A stretch of DNA of 64,000 nucleotides, taken from NCBI RefSeq assembly GCF_004363175.1, contig NZ_SNYR01000003.1, positions 67,001 to 131,000 on the forward strand, written 5' to 3'. The position numbers were made by a program, and so were the translations under genes. Shown one piece after another: positions 16,697 to 24,904 of the stretch. Source of the DNA: Maritalea mobilis. GTDB lineage: Bacteria > Pseudomonadota > Alphaproteobacteria > Rhizobiales > Devosiaceae. The notes below the pieces were generated by a model, which worked only from the letters and a program-made list of their open reading frames with translations, did not search any database and was not told the DNA's origin. Numbering within the stretch: the first letter of the stretch is position 1; every line of letters starts with the position of its first letter.

Positions 16697-16914
16697 GCGA
16701 GCGGCTCATTGATACAAGGGGGCTAAACTGCCCCCTGCCTGTTATTAAGGCAGAGAAGGCATTGACCGAGATTGCAGCTGGTCAGTCTATCACGCTCTTA
16801 GCAACCGACCCGTTGGCGTCCATCGACATTCCCAATATGTGCAACAAGCAAGGCTTCACCCTTGCCGAACACAGCACTGAAGACGGCGTGATCCGTTTTC
16901 TGATCCAAAAATAA
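16693..16914 (+). CDS. TusA-family sulfurtransferase
   Basis: A 73-residue sulfur-carrier protein of the TusA/SirA family. The conserved cysteine lies in the motif GLNCPLPVIKAEKAL at residues 10-24 (CPxP), and the family core continues through TDPLASIDIPNMC to the C-terminus FLIQK. TusA passes persulfide sulfur for tRNA thiolation or molybdenum-cofactor work. The ATG at 16693 overlaps the TGA of the CAP gene, implying translational coupling; an in-frame ATG at 16672 would give a non-family extension. Confidence 0.88.
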   Translation: MSERLIDTRGLNCPLPVIKAEKALTEIAAGQSITLLATDPLASIDIPNMCNKQGFTLAEHSTEDGVIRFLIQK

Positions 16915-16940
16915 TTAGACGCCCGAATTGAGACAGACCT

Positions 16941-16967
16941 GTCACAAATCTTACGATAAGATGTGAC
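16941..16967. promoter_or_regulatory. Hyphenated palindrome over the ada start
   Basis: GTCACaaATCTTA and TAAGATGTGAC form inverted arms (11 pairs, with one extra base on the left) around CGA. The palindrome covers the GTG at 16963 and ends 1 nt before the ATG at 16969, so it could be an operator for Ada or a hairpin over the start region. Confidence 0.5.
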
Positions 16968-18033
16968 CATGCTGTTTCAATTACCAAATGACGATCAACT
17001 TTATCAGGCCCTTCTAAACCGCGATCCATCCTATGATGGCCGTGTGTTTGTCGCGGTCTCTTCCACGGGCATTTTCTGTCGGCTCACCTGCCCGGCACGA
17101 AAGCCAAAACGCGAAAATTGCACCTTCTTCGAAACCGCAAGCGAAGCGCTTGAGATGGGGTTTCGCGCATGCAAGAAGTGCCATCCCACCACCAGCGAGG
17201 CCGAGGCCAACAAAGCCATCCGCACATTGGTAACGGCGCTTGAAGAGCGTCCCGATCATTTCTGGCAGGAAAGCGACATCACCTGTTTGGGCTTTGATCC
17301 GTCCACCGTGCGGCGTGCGTTCAAACGCCAATTCAGCATCACCTTTTTGGAAATGGCGCGACTGACCCGCCTGCGCAATAGCTTCACCACGCTGAAGGAT
17401 GGCGGCAAGATGATCGAAGCGCAACTGGATGCGGGGTTTTCATCGCCCAGCGCATTCCGCACCGCCTTTGCGAAAAATATCGGCTTAAAACCAAAAGACT
17501 TTAGTGCCGATGCCCCACTTAAAGCAGATTGGTTCGACACGCCGCTCGGCACCATGATTGCTGTGGCCGACGACACACACTTGCATTTGCTGGAGTTTCA
17601 CGACCGCAAAGCATTGCCCACCGAATTGAAGAAATTGTTCAAAACAGCCAAAGGGCAAATGGGCTTTGGCACAACGTCGATCATCAAAGAAACGGAGCGG
17701 CAAATGCTGGAGTTCTTTGACGGCAAACGCCCCACATTTGACCTAAAACTGGCCTTGCATGGCTCCGCCTTCACCCAAACAGTGTGGCGGGTGTTACAGA
17801 CAATTCCTGCCGGAGAAACCGTAAGCTATGGCGCATTGGCGAAACGCTTGGGTAACCCCACTGCAGCGCGTGCCGTTGCCCGCGCCAACGGCGCCAACCA
17901 AATTGCGGTCATCATCCCCTGCCATCGCGTGATCGGGGCGGACGGACAGCTCACTGGTTATGGCGGCGGACTCTGGCGAAAGCAAAAACTGATCGAATTA
18001 GAAATGCACTATCGCCGTGCAAAATCAGCGTAG
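16963..18033 (+). CDS. ada: Ada: DNA methyl-phosphotriester/O6-methylguanine methyltransferase and AraC-type regulator
   Basis: Adaptive-response protein of 356 residues (354 if started at the ATG at 16969). The N-terminal zinc domain has four cysteines at 39, 43, 70 and 73 (FCRLTC, ACKKC), one of which accepts methyl groups from phosphotriesters. An AraC-type helix-turn-helix region follows at about 80-180, then a C-terminal methyltransferase domain with the PCHRV active-site cysteine near 320. The domain order equals that of E. coli Ada. No strong ribosome site precedes either start. It is convergent with the carboxypeptidase gene, overlapping by 9 nt. Confidence 0.94.
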   Translation: MTMLFQLPNDDQLYQALLNRDPSYDGRVFVAVSSTGIFCRLTCPARKPKRENCTFFETASEALEMGFRACKKCHPTTSEAEANKAIRTLVTALEERPDHFWQESDITCLGFDPSTVRRAFKRQFSITFLEMARLTRLRNSFTTLKDGGKMIEAQLDAGFSSPSAFRTAFAKNIGLKPKDFSADAPLKADWFDTPLGTMIAVADDTHLHLLEFHDRKALPTELKKLFKTAKGQMGFGTTSIIKETERQMLEFFDGKRPTFDLKLALHGSAFTQTVWRVLQTIPAGETVSYGALAKRLGNPTAARAVARANGANQIAVIIPCHRVIGADGQLTGYGGGLWRKQKLIELEMHYRRAKSA

Positions 18034-19110
18034 CACCACTGGCCGCGGGCGCGGCAACGCAATCGACTTGGGCACAAAGGCATAGGCGGGGCGAGGCCGT
18101 GGCAAATCCACATCAACAATTTTGCCCAATGTGTTCACCCGCACCGCGCGCTCTTCCACATCATCGTTCAAATAGCTGATCTGCCCTTCTAAACCGAAGG
18201 GAAACGCCACTTTACGAGATTCCAAATAGCTTTTCGCTTCCGCACCACACATTTGTGGCCGCATGTCTGGTGGCGACATCGCTAAATTCTGAATATTGGT
18301 CACACTCTTGCGTTCACCCGTATAACGCCCCTGAAAGCCACGCTCCAACAACAAGGCCGCCATCTCACCGCGTTCGCGTGCTGAAACACCCCCCATCACA
18401 ACAGCCATCAACTCGCGCCCATTGCGCTGCGCCGTTGCCACAATATTCAGGCCCGACGCGCACACATAACCGGTTTTCATGCCCGTTGTGCCACGAAATT
18501 TCTCCAGCAGTACATTGAACGATTTCAAAGTAGATTTGCCGAACTTCACAGCACGAGTTTCAAAAATCTTGTCATATTGCGGATAGCGAGAGCGGATCAC
18601 AAATGCCAAAATCGCAATATCGCGCGCACTTGTTATCTGGTTAGGGTCATGCAACCCATTTGCATTGGCAAATCGCGTATTGGTCAGCCCTAAATTCGCA
18701 GCATGAGTGTTCATCAAATTCACAAATTCTGCCTCAGACCCGCCAACCGTTTCGCCAATCGCCGTGGCCACATCATTGGCTGATTTTACCAGCATCAAAT
18801 AAAGCGCATCTTCAAGCGTTACCGCTGTGCCGACAGGAAAACCCATTTTACTTGGGGGCGCCTTAAGGGCATTGGCGGTCATCACAACCGGCGTATCTAA
18901 TGTCAAACGCCCAGAGTCCACCGCTTCAAATGCGGCATAAGCTGTCATCAATTTGGTCAATGAGGCTGGATGCCAAGGCACACCAGCATCCTTTTCAAAC
19001 AAAACTTCGCCAGTGCGCATGTCCAGCAATAATTGCGGCAAAGCGAAGCTCGGCTGTGCGCTGAACCCCAATGTCAGCACAAGCAAAATAACGCGCAAAA
19101 ATAACCGCAT
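18025..19110 (-). CDS. D-alanyl-D-alanine carboxypeptidase (S11 penicillin-binding protein)
   Basis: A 361-residue periplasmic peptidoglycan carboxypeptidase of the DacA/DacF type. It has a signal peptide (MRLFLRVILLVLTLGFSAQPSFA) and the three active-site motifs: SxxK in ASLTKLMTAY, SxN in VKSANDVATAIG and KTG in GMKTGYVCASG. A C-terminal stretch of about 90 residues rich in Arg-Pro repeats (DLPRPRPAYAF, ALPRPRPVVLR) replaces the usual amphipathic anchor. A GTG at 19116 is an alternative start; the ATG at 19110 follows GGGG. Confidence 0.92.
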   Translation of the reverse strand: MRLFLRVILLVLTLGFSAQPSFALPQLLLDMRTGEVLFEKDAGVPWHPASLTKLMTAYAAFEAVDSGRLTLDTPVVMTANALKAPPSKMGFPVGTAVTLEDALYLMLVKSANDVATAIGETVGGSEAEFVNLMNTHAANLGLTNTRFANANGLHDPNQITSARDIAILAFVIRSRYPQYDKIFETRAVKFGKSTLKSFNVLLEKFRGTTGMKTGYVCASGLNIVATAQRNGRELMAVVMGGVSARERGEMAALLLERGFQGRYTGERKSVTNIQNLAMSPPDMRPQMCGAEAKSYLESRKVAFPFGLEGQISYLNDDVEERAVRVNTLGKIVDVDLPRPRPAYAFVPKSIALPRPRPVVLR

Positions 19111-19204
19111 GAACACCCCGAAATTCGAATTTGTGGACCAGTTTTAGCCTTGCTGGCGATTGCTTGCAATCACTGCTGCCAGATTGCGGCAAATTTTTGC
19201 CCAC

Positions 19205-19792
19205 TCAAGAGGATTTCAAAGGGCTCAGGCCCAATGTCACCAAATGAAGAGGCGCGCCTTCCTCTTCTTCTAGCTCACTGGTGAACTCTTCCACCACCGC
19301 ATTTAGCCGGGCCACCAAACGCTGTCGCTGCTCATCATTCAAAGGTACGGTGAACTGCAAAGAAGCAATATTGGCATTGTCTGGTTGCCGTTTGGCCAAC
19401 CCATGCGCTAACGCGTATGTCACCGCTTTACCTGCTCGACGGAAATCGGCTCTGGCATTCTCAGCGATAGCGGCCAGATAGTCTGGATCATCATTATCCG
19501 GATCTGTTTGCAATAAATGTGCGACTGGCCGATAAAGCTGCTCAGTGCGTGCGCCTGATCGACGCTCACCCGCTGGCAGAACCAGCCCCACATCCACCAG
19601 CTTTTCGATATGGTGATAAAGACTATGCGGGCTTTTTCCAATCGCCTTGGCAATATCTGCCACGCCACCCTCTCTGATATTCAGCAACCCGATAAAAGCG
19701 TCATGCGTAGCTGTAGCCCCCAGCACACGCAATTGCTCTGGCCGATCTAAAATAAATATATCCGGGCGATCTTGAATAGGCGGCTGACTCAT
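19205..19792 (-). CDS. Winged-helix (ArsR-like) transcriptional regulator
   Basis: A 195-residue DNA-binding protein. The N-terminal half forms a winged helix of the ArsR type (ATATHDAFIGLLNIREGGVADIAKAIGKSPHSLYHHIEKLVDVGLVLPAG, read across residues 27-76). The C-terminal half is an alpha-helical region ending in an acidic ELEEEEG stretch that may bind a ligand or mediate dimerisation. It is divergent from a serine hydrolase, with an AT-rich inverted repeat over its own start, so it likely controls itself and the hydrolase. The effector is unknown. Confidence 0.78.
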   Translation of the reverse strand: MSQPPIQDRPDIFILDRPEQLRVLGATATHDAFIGLLNIREGGVADIAKAIGKSPHSLYHHIEKLVDVGLVLPAGERRSGARTEQLYRPVAHLLQTDPDNDDPDYLAAIAENARADFRRAGKAVTYALAHGLAKRQPDNANIASLQFTVPLNDEQRQRLVARLNAVVEEFTSELEEEEGAPLHLVTLGLSPLKSS

Positions 19793-19820
19793 ATTAAATA
19801 AATTTCACATATTTTAATAT
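19791..19820. promoter_or_regulatory. Inverted repeat in the regulator/serine-hydrolase gap
   Basis: ATATTAAATA at 19791-19800 is mirrored by TATTTTAATAT at 19810-19820, with 9 nt between. It overlaps the regulator's start codon and precedes the hydrolase gene by about 20 nt, a fitting place for an operator. Confidence 0.4.
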
Positions 19821-19842
19821 AACACAATTGCTCAAGGCTAAA

Positions 19843-21027
19843 ATGATGAACTTATCCAAAATTCCCAAGCTAATTCCCCTGATTTTTATCGCTACATTAA
19901 GCGCGAAAGGCCCGCTCATGAGCGCTCATGCCCAAGATCAAAACACAAATGCAAACTTGCAAAAATTGATGGATGACCGTCTGCCTCAGATTTTGCAAGA
20001 TGCCGGACAAATCGGCAATGGCGGCGTTGTAATGCAGAATGGCACGATTATCGCTGAAGCGCACAGTGGCCTTAAACGCAAAGACACAGAACTTTCTATT
20101 GGCGCAAATGATGTTTGGCATATCGGCTCCATCACCAAATCCATAACGGCAACTATGATCGGCCGCTTGGCCGATCAAGGTAAGCTAAATCTTTCCGATA
20201 GCATTGCAGATTTGTGGCCTGAGGAAGCTGAAAATTTTGATCCAGCCTGGCGCACGGTCACCATGAGCCAATTGCTGCATCACACCAGCGGTGCAAAAGC
20301 AAATTTTGGGCTGAAAGTTCTCACCAATCGAGATTTCGAAAACCAAGCTGAGCTGGACAGTGCACGGCAAGAGGCCGTGTTGAGCATTTTGCAAAAAGCG
20401 CCAGAAACCACCCCCGGCACAAATTTCGAATATTCCAATGTTGGCTACACCATCGCTGGGCAATTGGCAGTGCAACAAACTGGGAAATCGTGGGAACAAT
20501 TGGTACGAGAGGAAGTGTTTAAACCACTGAATTTGACCAGTGCCGGCTTTGGCCCACCTCAAGGCCAAAACCCTTGGGGCCATGCCAAAAAACTGATGGT
20601 GTTGACCCAAGCGATGGACCCGACCTCCTCCAATGCTGACAATTCAGCCATTATGGGGCCAGCAGGCATCGTACATATGAGTTTGGCAGATCTGGCAAAA
20701 TATGGCCAAGCCCATCTGGCCATTGAAGCAGGCACCAGCGACTATATTTCTGCCGAAACCGCAAAATCGCTGCACACACCGCCACAGCAAATAAACGAAA
20801 ATCACCCGCCTTACGCGGCAGGCTGGATTTGGATGAGCTTTAGCGAAGATGAGCGATTGAGCCTGTTCCACAATGGCTCAAACACAATGTGGTACGCCTT
20901 TTTGGTCAATGATCCCAAAACCAACGCATCTTTCGCGTTTGCAACCAATATTGGCAACATCAAACGGTCAGAATTTGGCTTCGGCAAACTGACCCATGAC
21001 ATGTTGGGCGAGCTGGATCAGCAATAA
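19843..21027 (+). CDS. Serine hydrolase of the beta-lactamase class C/esterase family
   Basis: A 394-residue exported serine hydrolase. A signal peptide of about 33 residues ends in SAHAQ. The catalytic motifs are SxxK in GSITKSITATMIG, a YxN-type motif in FEYSNVGYTIAG and a possible HxG element in LFHNGSNTMWY. This pattern suits D-aminopeptidases, esterases or carboxypeptidases rather than true lactamases. The ATG at 19843 (or 19846) has AAGG 6 nt before it; TTG at 19828 is less likely. It is divergent from the ArsR-like regulator. Confidence 0.86.
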   Translation: MMNLSKIPKLIPLIFIATLSAKGPLMSAHAQDQNTNANLQKLMDDRLPQILQDAGQIGNGGVVMQNGTIIAEAHSGLKRKDTELSIGANDVWHIGSITKSITATMIGRLADQGKLNLSDSIADLWPEEAENFDPAWRTVTMSQLLHHTSGAKANFGLKVLTNRDFENQAELDSARQEAVLSILQKAPETTPGTNFEYSNVGYTIAGQLAVQQTGKSWEQLVREEVFKPLNLTSAGFGPPQGQNPWGHAKKLMVLTQAMDPTSSNADNSAIMGPAGIVHMSLADLAKYGQAHLAIEAGTSDYISAETAKSLHTPPQQINENHPPYAAGWIWMSFSEDERLSLFHNGSNTMWYAFLVNDPKTNASFAFATNIGNIKRSEFGFGKLTHDMLGELDQQ

Positions 21028-21032
21028 AAAAA

Positions 21033-21053
21033 GCCCCTGCAAGTTGCAGGGGC
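21033..21053. terminator. Bidirectional terminator between the hydrolase and the OmpA-family gene
   Basis: GCCCCTGC and GCAGGGGC form an 8-bp GC-rich stem (10 bp if closed further) around AAGTT, flanked by an A-run on the left and TTCATTT on the right. It lies between two convergent genes and can work on both strands. Confidence 0.85.
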
Positions 21054-21063
21054 TTCATTTCAT

Positions 21064-23217
21064 TTAGCGGCGGGCAACGGGTGAGATCAGCGGCGTAATC
21101 CGCTTAATGGTCACCCGTCTATTCCGACGGTCTGCCTCTTGCGTGCGCACTTTCAAATAGCGTTCGCCATAACCTTGGGTTGCCAAGTTCTCTGGCGGAA
21201 TGCCGAAGGCTTGGGTCAAGATCACCGCGACAGTCTCAGCGCGACGGTCTGACAGTTCAAGGTTATAAACCTCACCACCAACAGCATCTGTATGCCCTTC
21301 AATCAAGAAGGTTTCTGCTGGGTTCTCGTCCAACAAATCAAGCATCGCATTGGCCACATTGGTCAAACTATCGATCTGATTTGTAGAGATCGTGGCTTTC
21401 GCTGTATCGAAGGTCAGGCCACCGACCTCTAGGCGACGCACCATATCCCGAATACGCGCAGAGCGTTTTACTTCATTGATAGAATATAGACGCTGCACAC
21501 GTTCCACTGGCGGTTGATCAAGGAATTGAACCAACTCGTCTTCATCCGCCTCATCCGCATCAAGCACATATTCTGATACTGGGATTTCGAGACGCAATGG
21601 ACCTAGATCCAGCGCAGGGTCGCGCCATTCAAGCAAATCGTCTTCATATGTTTCGTCTACATAGACCAACACATATTCACGACCATCAGGCGTGAAGCGC
21701 GAACGACGAATAATATCACCATTGCGGTTATAGATCGTCACAATCTCAGAACCATCAGCCCGCACAATTGTTTCGCGAGTACGGCCATTGCGCAAACGTT
21801 CGATATAAGTCTCGTCAGAGCCTTGCTCCAACCGCTCATTATCTTTGTTCTCCACAATCACCTGATTGTTGAACTGGAACACAATCCGGAAATCAGATTC
21901 GCTTTCCTGCACAACTTTCGCGTCTTTAGGCGCACTGCGTGCGGCGGCGGCTTCAACTTTCTCTTCGTCTGAAACCCGTTCACCTTCTTCCGCAGTGATC
22001 GAAGTGATTTCTTTTGGCGCAGCTTCTGCTTGTGCCTCTGCATCATCCTGTGGCGGAGGTGCATCAGCTTTCACCTCAGCATCAGCTTCCGCTTCAACCG
22101 CAGTTTCACCATCGGTTGCAGCCTCAGCATTTGCATCCATTTCGGCTTCTTCAGCAGGCACGGGCGCAGGTTCTTCCTTCGCACTATCAAGCACAGGGGC
22201 AACATCTTCCTCAGATGTTTCCACACCCTCAACTTGCTCCAGCGGCTCAGTTGGCTGCTCTTCTACAGGTGCTACTTCGCCTTCAGTAGCCGCCTGTTCG
22301 CCTTCCTGCGCATCAGTTTCTGGCATCGGCTCATCTGATGTGGCCTCACCAGAATTCATCTCAAGCGGCGCCAAATCATTCGGCAAACGCATCTCAGCAG
22401 GCACATACTCATCTAAACAAGCTGCGAGGTTCGGCGCGCCCAACTCGGCACAAATTGCCTCAAGGTCTAAACGCGCATTCAGCACAGCATCTGCTGCCGC
22501 TGAACTGTCTTCACCAGCCGCATCAGCTTGAGTGAATGCAATACGTGCAGCTGCATATGCTTCATACGCCGCGATAAGTTCCGGCGCACTGTCATCAGCG
22601 CTCATTTCATCTTGGTTTTCAACCGGCGCTTCCTCACTTACAGGCTCTTGAACAGCTTCCGCATCTGCTTGCGCTTCTGTCTGTGCATCGCTTTCTGCAT
22701 TAGCTTCAGGCGCGACCTCTTCACTTTCCATCACTGGCTCAGATTCTCTTTCCGTAACCGGTTCAGGCTCAGATTGTGTCTCAACCGGCACCTCCGCCTC
22801 AGCTTCAGGGGCTGGCTCGATATTGATCGGCGCCAAATCATCTGGCAGGCGCATTTCCGGTGGAATAAATTGATCCAAACATGTCGCCAGATCAGGCGCT
22901 TCTAAAACACGGCAGGCATCGCTCAAATTTTCACGTGCCATATCCAAGTTGCTGGCAGCAGCAGCGACATCGCCCCCGTCAGCCTGCACTTGGGTAAGAT
23001 TAATCCGTGCTTCTGCATATTGCTCATACGCCACCATCAGTTCATCAACGGCAGCTTGGTCCTGCATATCTTGTGCAGGGGCTTCAGTTGCTTGTGTTTC
23101 TTCAGCTGGCACTTCTTGGGCTGGCACGTCCTGGCTGGGTGCATCCTGTGCTATGGCCTGCATAGGCGCGATGCTCAACATCGCCAGCATTGTATTCTTC
23201 AAAATCGCGTTGCGCAT
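21064..23217 (-). CDS. OmpA-family outer-membrane/peptidoglycan-linked protein with duplicated N-terminal domain
   Basis: A 717-residue envelope protein. After a signal peptide (MRNAILKNTMLAMLSIAPMQ...AIA) come two copies of a domain of about 75 residues (near 58-135 and 214-289), each with AYExYAxARI, a pair of cysteines and the ending PxEMRLPxDLAP. They are joined by long Glu/Ala/Pro-rich acidic linkers. A middle segment with QFNNQVIVENKDN and YNRNGDIIRRSRFTPDG follows. The C-terminal 110 residues are an OmpA-like peptidoglycan-binding domain (FLIEGHTDAVGGEVYNLELS, DRRNRRVTIKR). AAGGAG favours the ATG at 23217. Confidence 0.88.
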   Translation of the reverse strand: MRNAILKNTMLAMLSIAPMQAIAQDAPSQDVPAQEVPAEETQATEAPAQDMQDQAAVDELMVAYEQYAEARINLTQVQADGGDVAAAASNLDMARENLSDACRVLEAPDLATCLDQFIPPEMRLPDDLAPINIEPAPEAEAEVPVETQSEPEPVTERESEPVMESEEVAPEANAESDAQTEAQADAEAVQEPVSEEAPVENQDEMSADDSAPELIAAYEAYAAARIAFTQADAAGEDSSAAADAVLNARLDLEAICAELGAPNLAACLDEYVPAEMRLPNDLAPLEMNSGEATSDEPMPETDAQEGEQAATEGEVAPVEEQPTEPLEQVEGVETSEEDVAPVLDSAKEEPAPVPAEEAEMDANAEAATDGETAVEAEADAEVKADAPPPQDDAEAQAEAAPKEITSITAEEGERVSDEEKVEAAAARSAPKDAKVVQESESDFRIVFQFNNQVIVENKDNERLEQGSDETYIERLRNGRTRETIVRADGSEIVTIYNRNGDIIRRSRFTPDGREYVLVYVDETYEDDLLEWRDPALDLGPLRLEIPVSEYVLDADEADEDELVQFLDQPPVERVQRLYSINEVKRSARIRDMVRRLEVGGLTFDTAKATISTNQIDSLTNVANAMLDLLDENPAETFLIEGHTDAVGGEVYNLELSDRRAETVAVILTQAFGIPPENLATQGYGERYLKVRTQEADRRNRRVTIKRITPLISPVARR

Positions 23218-23591
23218 AGGCACGCTCCTTATGGTTTCGAGAAGTCATCCGACTCATATGCGGGCTCGCCGAAACAACCTGTCTCGCATGTCACAATTCT
23301 GCATATGATCTGATATGCAAATGTCCATATAAGAATGTTTCGCGGGGAGTTCGGTTCCATAAAGGCTTCAGATTTATGGCCAAGGATCACCAAAACGCCC
23401 TGTTTTCCGTCGCATATTTACCAAGCCAATTGGCTCTGCCTCTCACATAAAGAAATGAACCTGAACGTCACATGAAGGCACCTTGCAGCCTGCGCACGCA
23501 CAAAAAGTGCCAACGCAGCGCAAAATAAAACCCAACGCGACAAGCGTTTGTTTTATTTGTGTTTTAGGAGAAATTTGAAGAAGAGATATAT
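23218..23591. other. Intergenic region between the OmpA-family gene and tRNA-Leu
   Basis: This 374-nt stretch holds the promoter region of the OmpA-family gene on its left and a weak hairpin for the tRNA transcript on its right. No convincing coding region is present; a 24-codon ORF at 23376 lacks support. No repeat or mobile element is visible. Confidence 0.6.
23522..23548 (-). terminator. Possible terminator of the tRNA-Leu transcript
   Basis: In the minus-strand RNA, AACGC and GCGUU form a short 5-bp stem around UUGUC, followed by GGGUUUUAUUUU. The U-rich tail is good but the stem is short, so this is a weak call. Confidence 0.4.
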
Positions 23592-23676
23592 TGGTGCGGG
23601 TGGAGGGAATCGAACCCCCACTCCCGAAGGAACGGGATTTTGAATCCCGCGCGTCTACCAGTTCCGCCACACCCGC
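23592..23676 (-). tRNA. tRNA-Leu (anticodon CAA)
   Basis: An 85-nt tRNA on the minus strand with an encoded CCA end. The acceptor stem is GCGGGTG pairing with CACCCGC, the anticodon loop is TTCAAAA between CGGGA and TCCCG, a variable arm is closed by CCTTCGGG-type pairing, and the T-loop is GGTTCGATTCC. The CAA anticodon reads UUG leucine codons. A sigma70-like promoter lies 19 nt upstream. Confidence 0.97.
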
Positions 23677-23695
23677 ACTAAGGTGTTGGGCATGC

Positions 23696-23724
23696 GAAAT
23701 ATCGTAAAGTTTCGCCCCCGTCAA
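23696..23724 (-). promoter_or_regulatory. Promoter of tRNA-Leu
   Basis: On the minus strand TTGACG (23724-23719) and TATTTC (23701-23696) are separated by 17 nt and end 19 nt before the tRNA. The -35 element lies inside a perfect 7-bp inverted repeat (23720-23736) shared with a divergent promoter. Confidence 0.65.
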
Positions 23725-23731
23725 TCACTGA

Positions 23732-23759
23732 TTGACACTAATTTGAAACTCTTTACATC
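23732..23759 (+). promoter_or_regulatory. Candidate promoter of the yqaA-dsbB operon
   Basis: TTGACA at 23732-23737 is followed after 16 nt by TACATC at 23754-23759. It lies 50 nt before the GTG of the YqaA-type gene and is back-to-back with the tRNA promoter. Confidence 0.45.
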
Positions 23760-23808
23760 TAAACCCACTTTTTACCCGGTTTCTCGGGCAAAATTTAAGG
23801 ATGTGCGT

Positions 23809-24390
23809 GTGATTAGAAAACTTTATGACTGGGTATTGGCTTTAGGCGCTTCAAAAGATGCACCAAAGGCTTTGGGCGCAATTTCATTTGCGGAAAGTTC
23901 TTTCTTCCCGATTCCCCCAGACATCATGTTGATTCCCATGGTGCTCGCCAAACGCGAGTCCGCATGGCGCTTTGCACTCATCTGCACAATCACATCTGTA
24001 TTGGGTGGCCTATTTGGCTATTTGATCGGCGCATTCCTGCTCGAAGCAGTTGCCCAGCCGATTCTTGAATTTTATGGCTATTGGCACAAATTCGAAACTT
24101 TCCAAGAAGCCTTTAACGAATGGGGATTGCTGATCGTGTTCGTTTTTGGCCTCACACCTTTCCCATATAAGGTGATCACCATCGCCTCCGGTGCAACTGG
24201 CCTTAATCTGCCCATATTTATCTTGTCTTCCATAGTGGCGCGCGGCCTGCGCTTTTTCATTGTGGCAGGGCTTCTTTATTTCTTCGGCCCACCCATCAAA
24301 GATTTCATCGAAAAACGCTTGGGCCTCATGTTCTTCTTGGGCTGCGCATTGCTGGTTGGTGGCTTTATCGCCGTTAAATTCTTGTTCTAA
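23809..24390 (+). CDS. YqaA-type (VTT/DedA-like) inner-membrane protein
   Basis: A 193-residue membrane protein of the YqaA branch of the DedA/VTT family, thought to act in lipid scrambling or envelope homeostasis. Signature segments are LGAISFAESSFFPIPPDIMLIPM near residues 22-44, the glycine-rich TSVLGGLFGYLIGAFLLE segment and FVFGLTPFPYKVITIASGATGLN. There are four or five hydrophobic helices. GTG at 23809 is chosen because AAGG lies 8 nt upstream and the protein then begins like its relatives; an open frame runs further upstream to 23683 without family similarity. dsbB follows after 16 nt. Confidence 0.85.
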   Translation: MIRKLYDWVLALGASKDAPKALGAISFAESSFFPIPPDIMLIPMVLAKRESAWRFALICTITSVLGGLFGYLIGAFLLEAVAQPILEFYGYWHKFETFQEAFNEWGLLIVFVFGLTPFPYKVITIASGATGLNLPIFILSSIVARGLRFFIVAGLLYFFGPPIKDFIEKRLGLMFFLGCALLVGGFIAVKFLF

Positions 24391-24406
24391 TGGGGGAAAA
24401 TAGACC

Positions 24407-24904
24407 ATGAACAATCTAAGTGTGAAAAATCTAACCGTCATTGGTTTTGGCCTTTCGACACTGACGATTCTCAGCGTCTATTTCTTCCAATATGTGATGA
24501 ATTATCAGCCCTGCGAGTTGTGCTATGCCCAGCGCAATCCTTATTACATCGCCATCCCGATTTTGCTGTTGGCGCTGATTTTCTGGAAAAAGCTGTCAAA
24601 AATCATGATCACCACTTTGGTCTCTGCCATGTTGATCATCTTTTTGTGGAGCACTTATCAAGCGGGCTATCATGCAGGCGTGGAATGGGGCTTTTGGCCG
24701 GGACCAGATACCTGCACCGGCATTGGCGGTGGCATCAGCCTTGACCAGCTCAGCGATATTGACGGCTCACGCGTGGTGCCATGTGACCGCGCAAGCGTGC
24801 GCTTCTTCGGCCTCAGCTTTGCCGGCATGAACGCAATTGTGTCATTGGTCATTGCTGCTATCTTTGCACTGGCCACCAAAAAGAGCGTGCAAAAAATCGC
24901 TTAA
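24407..24904 (+). CDS. dsbB: Disulfide bond formation protein B
   Basis: A 165-residue inner-membrane quinone-dependent oxidase that regenerates DsbA. Four transmembrane helices are evident. The redox pair CxxC lies in PCELCYAQRNPYY (about 36-48), and a second cysteine pair lies in the second periplasmic loop (GPDTCTGIG, and VVPCDRAS). GGGG precedes the ATG. It is the second gene after the yqaA-type gene and overlaps the convergent HNH gene by 4 nt. No dsbA is seen in the window. Confidence 0.9.
   Translation: MNNLSVKNLTVIGFGLSTLTILSVYFFQYVMNYQPCELCYAQRNPYYIAIPILLLALIFWKKLSKIMITTLVSAMLIIFLWSTYQAGYHAGVEWGFWPGPDTCTGIGGGISLDQLSDIDGSRVVPCDRASVRFFGLSFAGMNAIVSLVIAAIFALATKKSVQKIA

Noticed and set aside
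21866-22531. 221-codon Ser/Ala-rich plus-strand frame
   Set aside because: It mirrors the Glu/Ala-rich linkers of the OmpA-family gene; low-complexity antisense artefact.
23376-23450. 24-codon open frame in the largest gap
   Set aside because: The ribosome site is weak, the peptide is ordinary and there is no context to support it.
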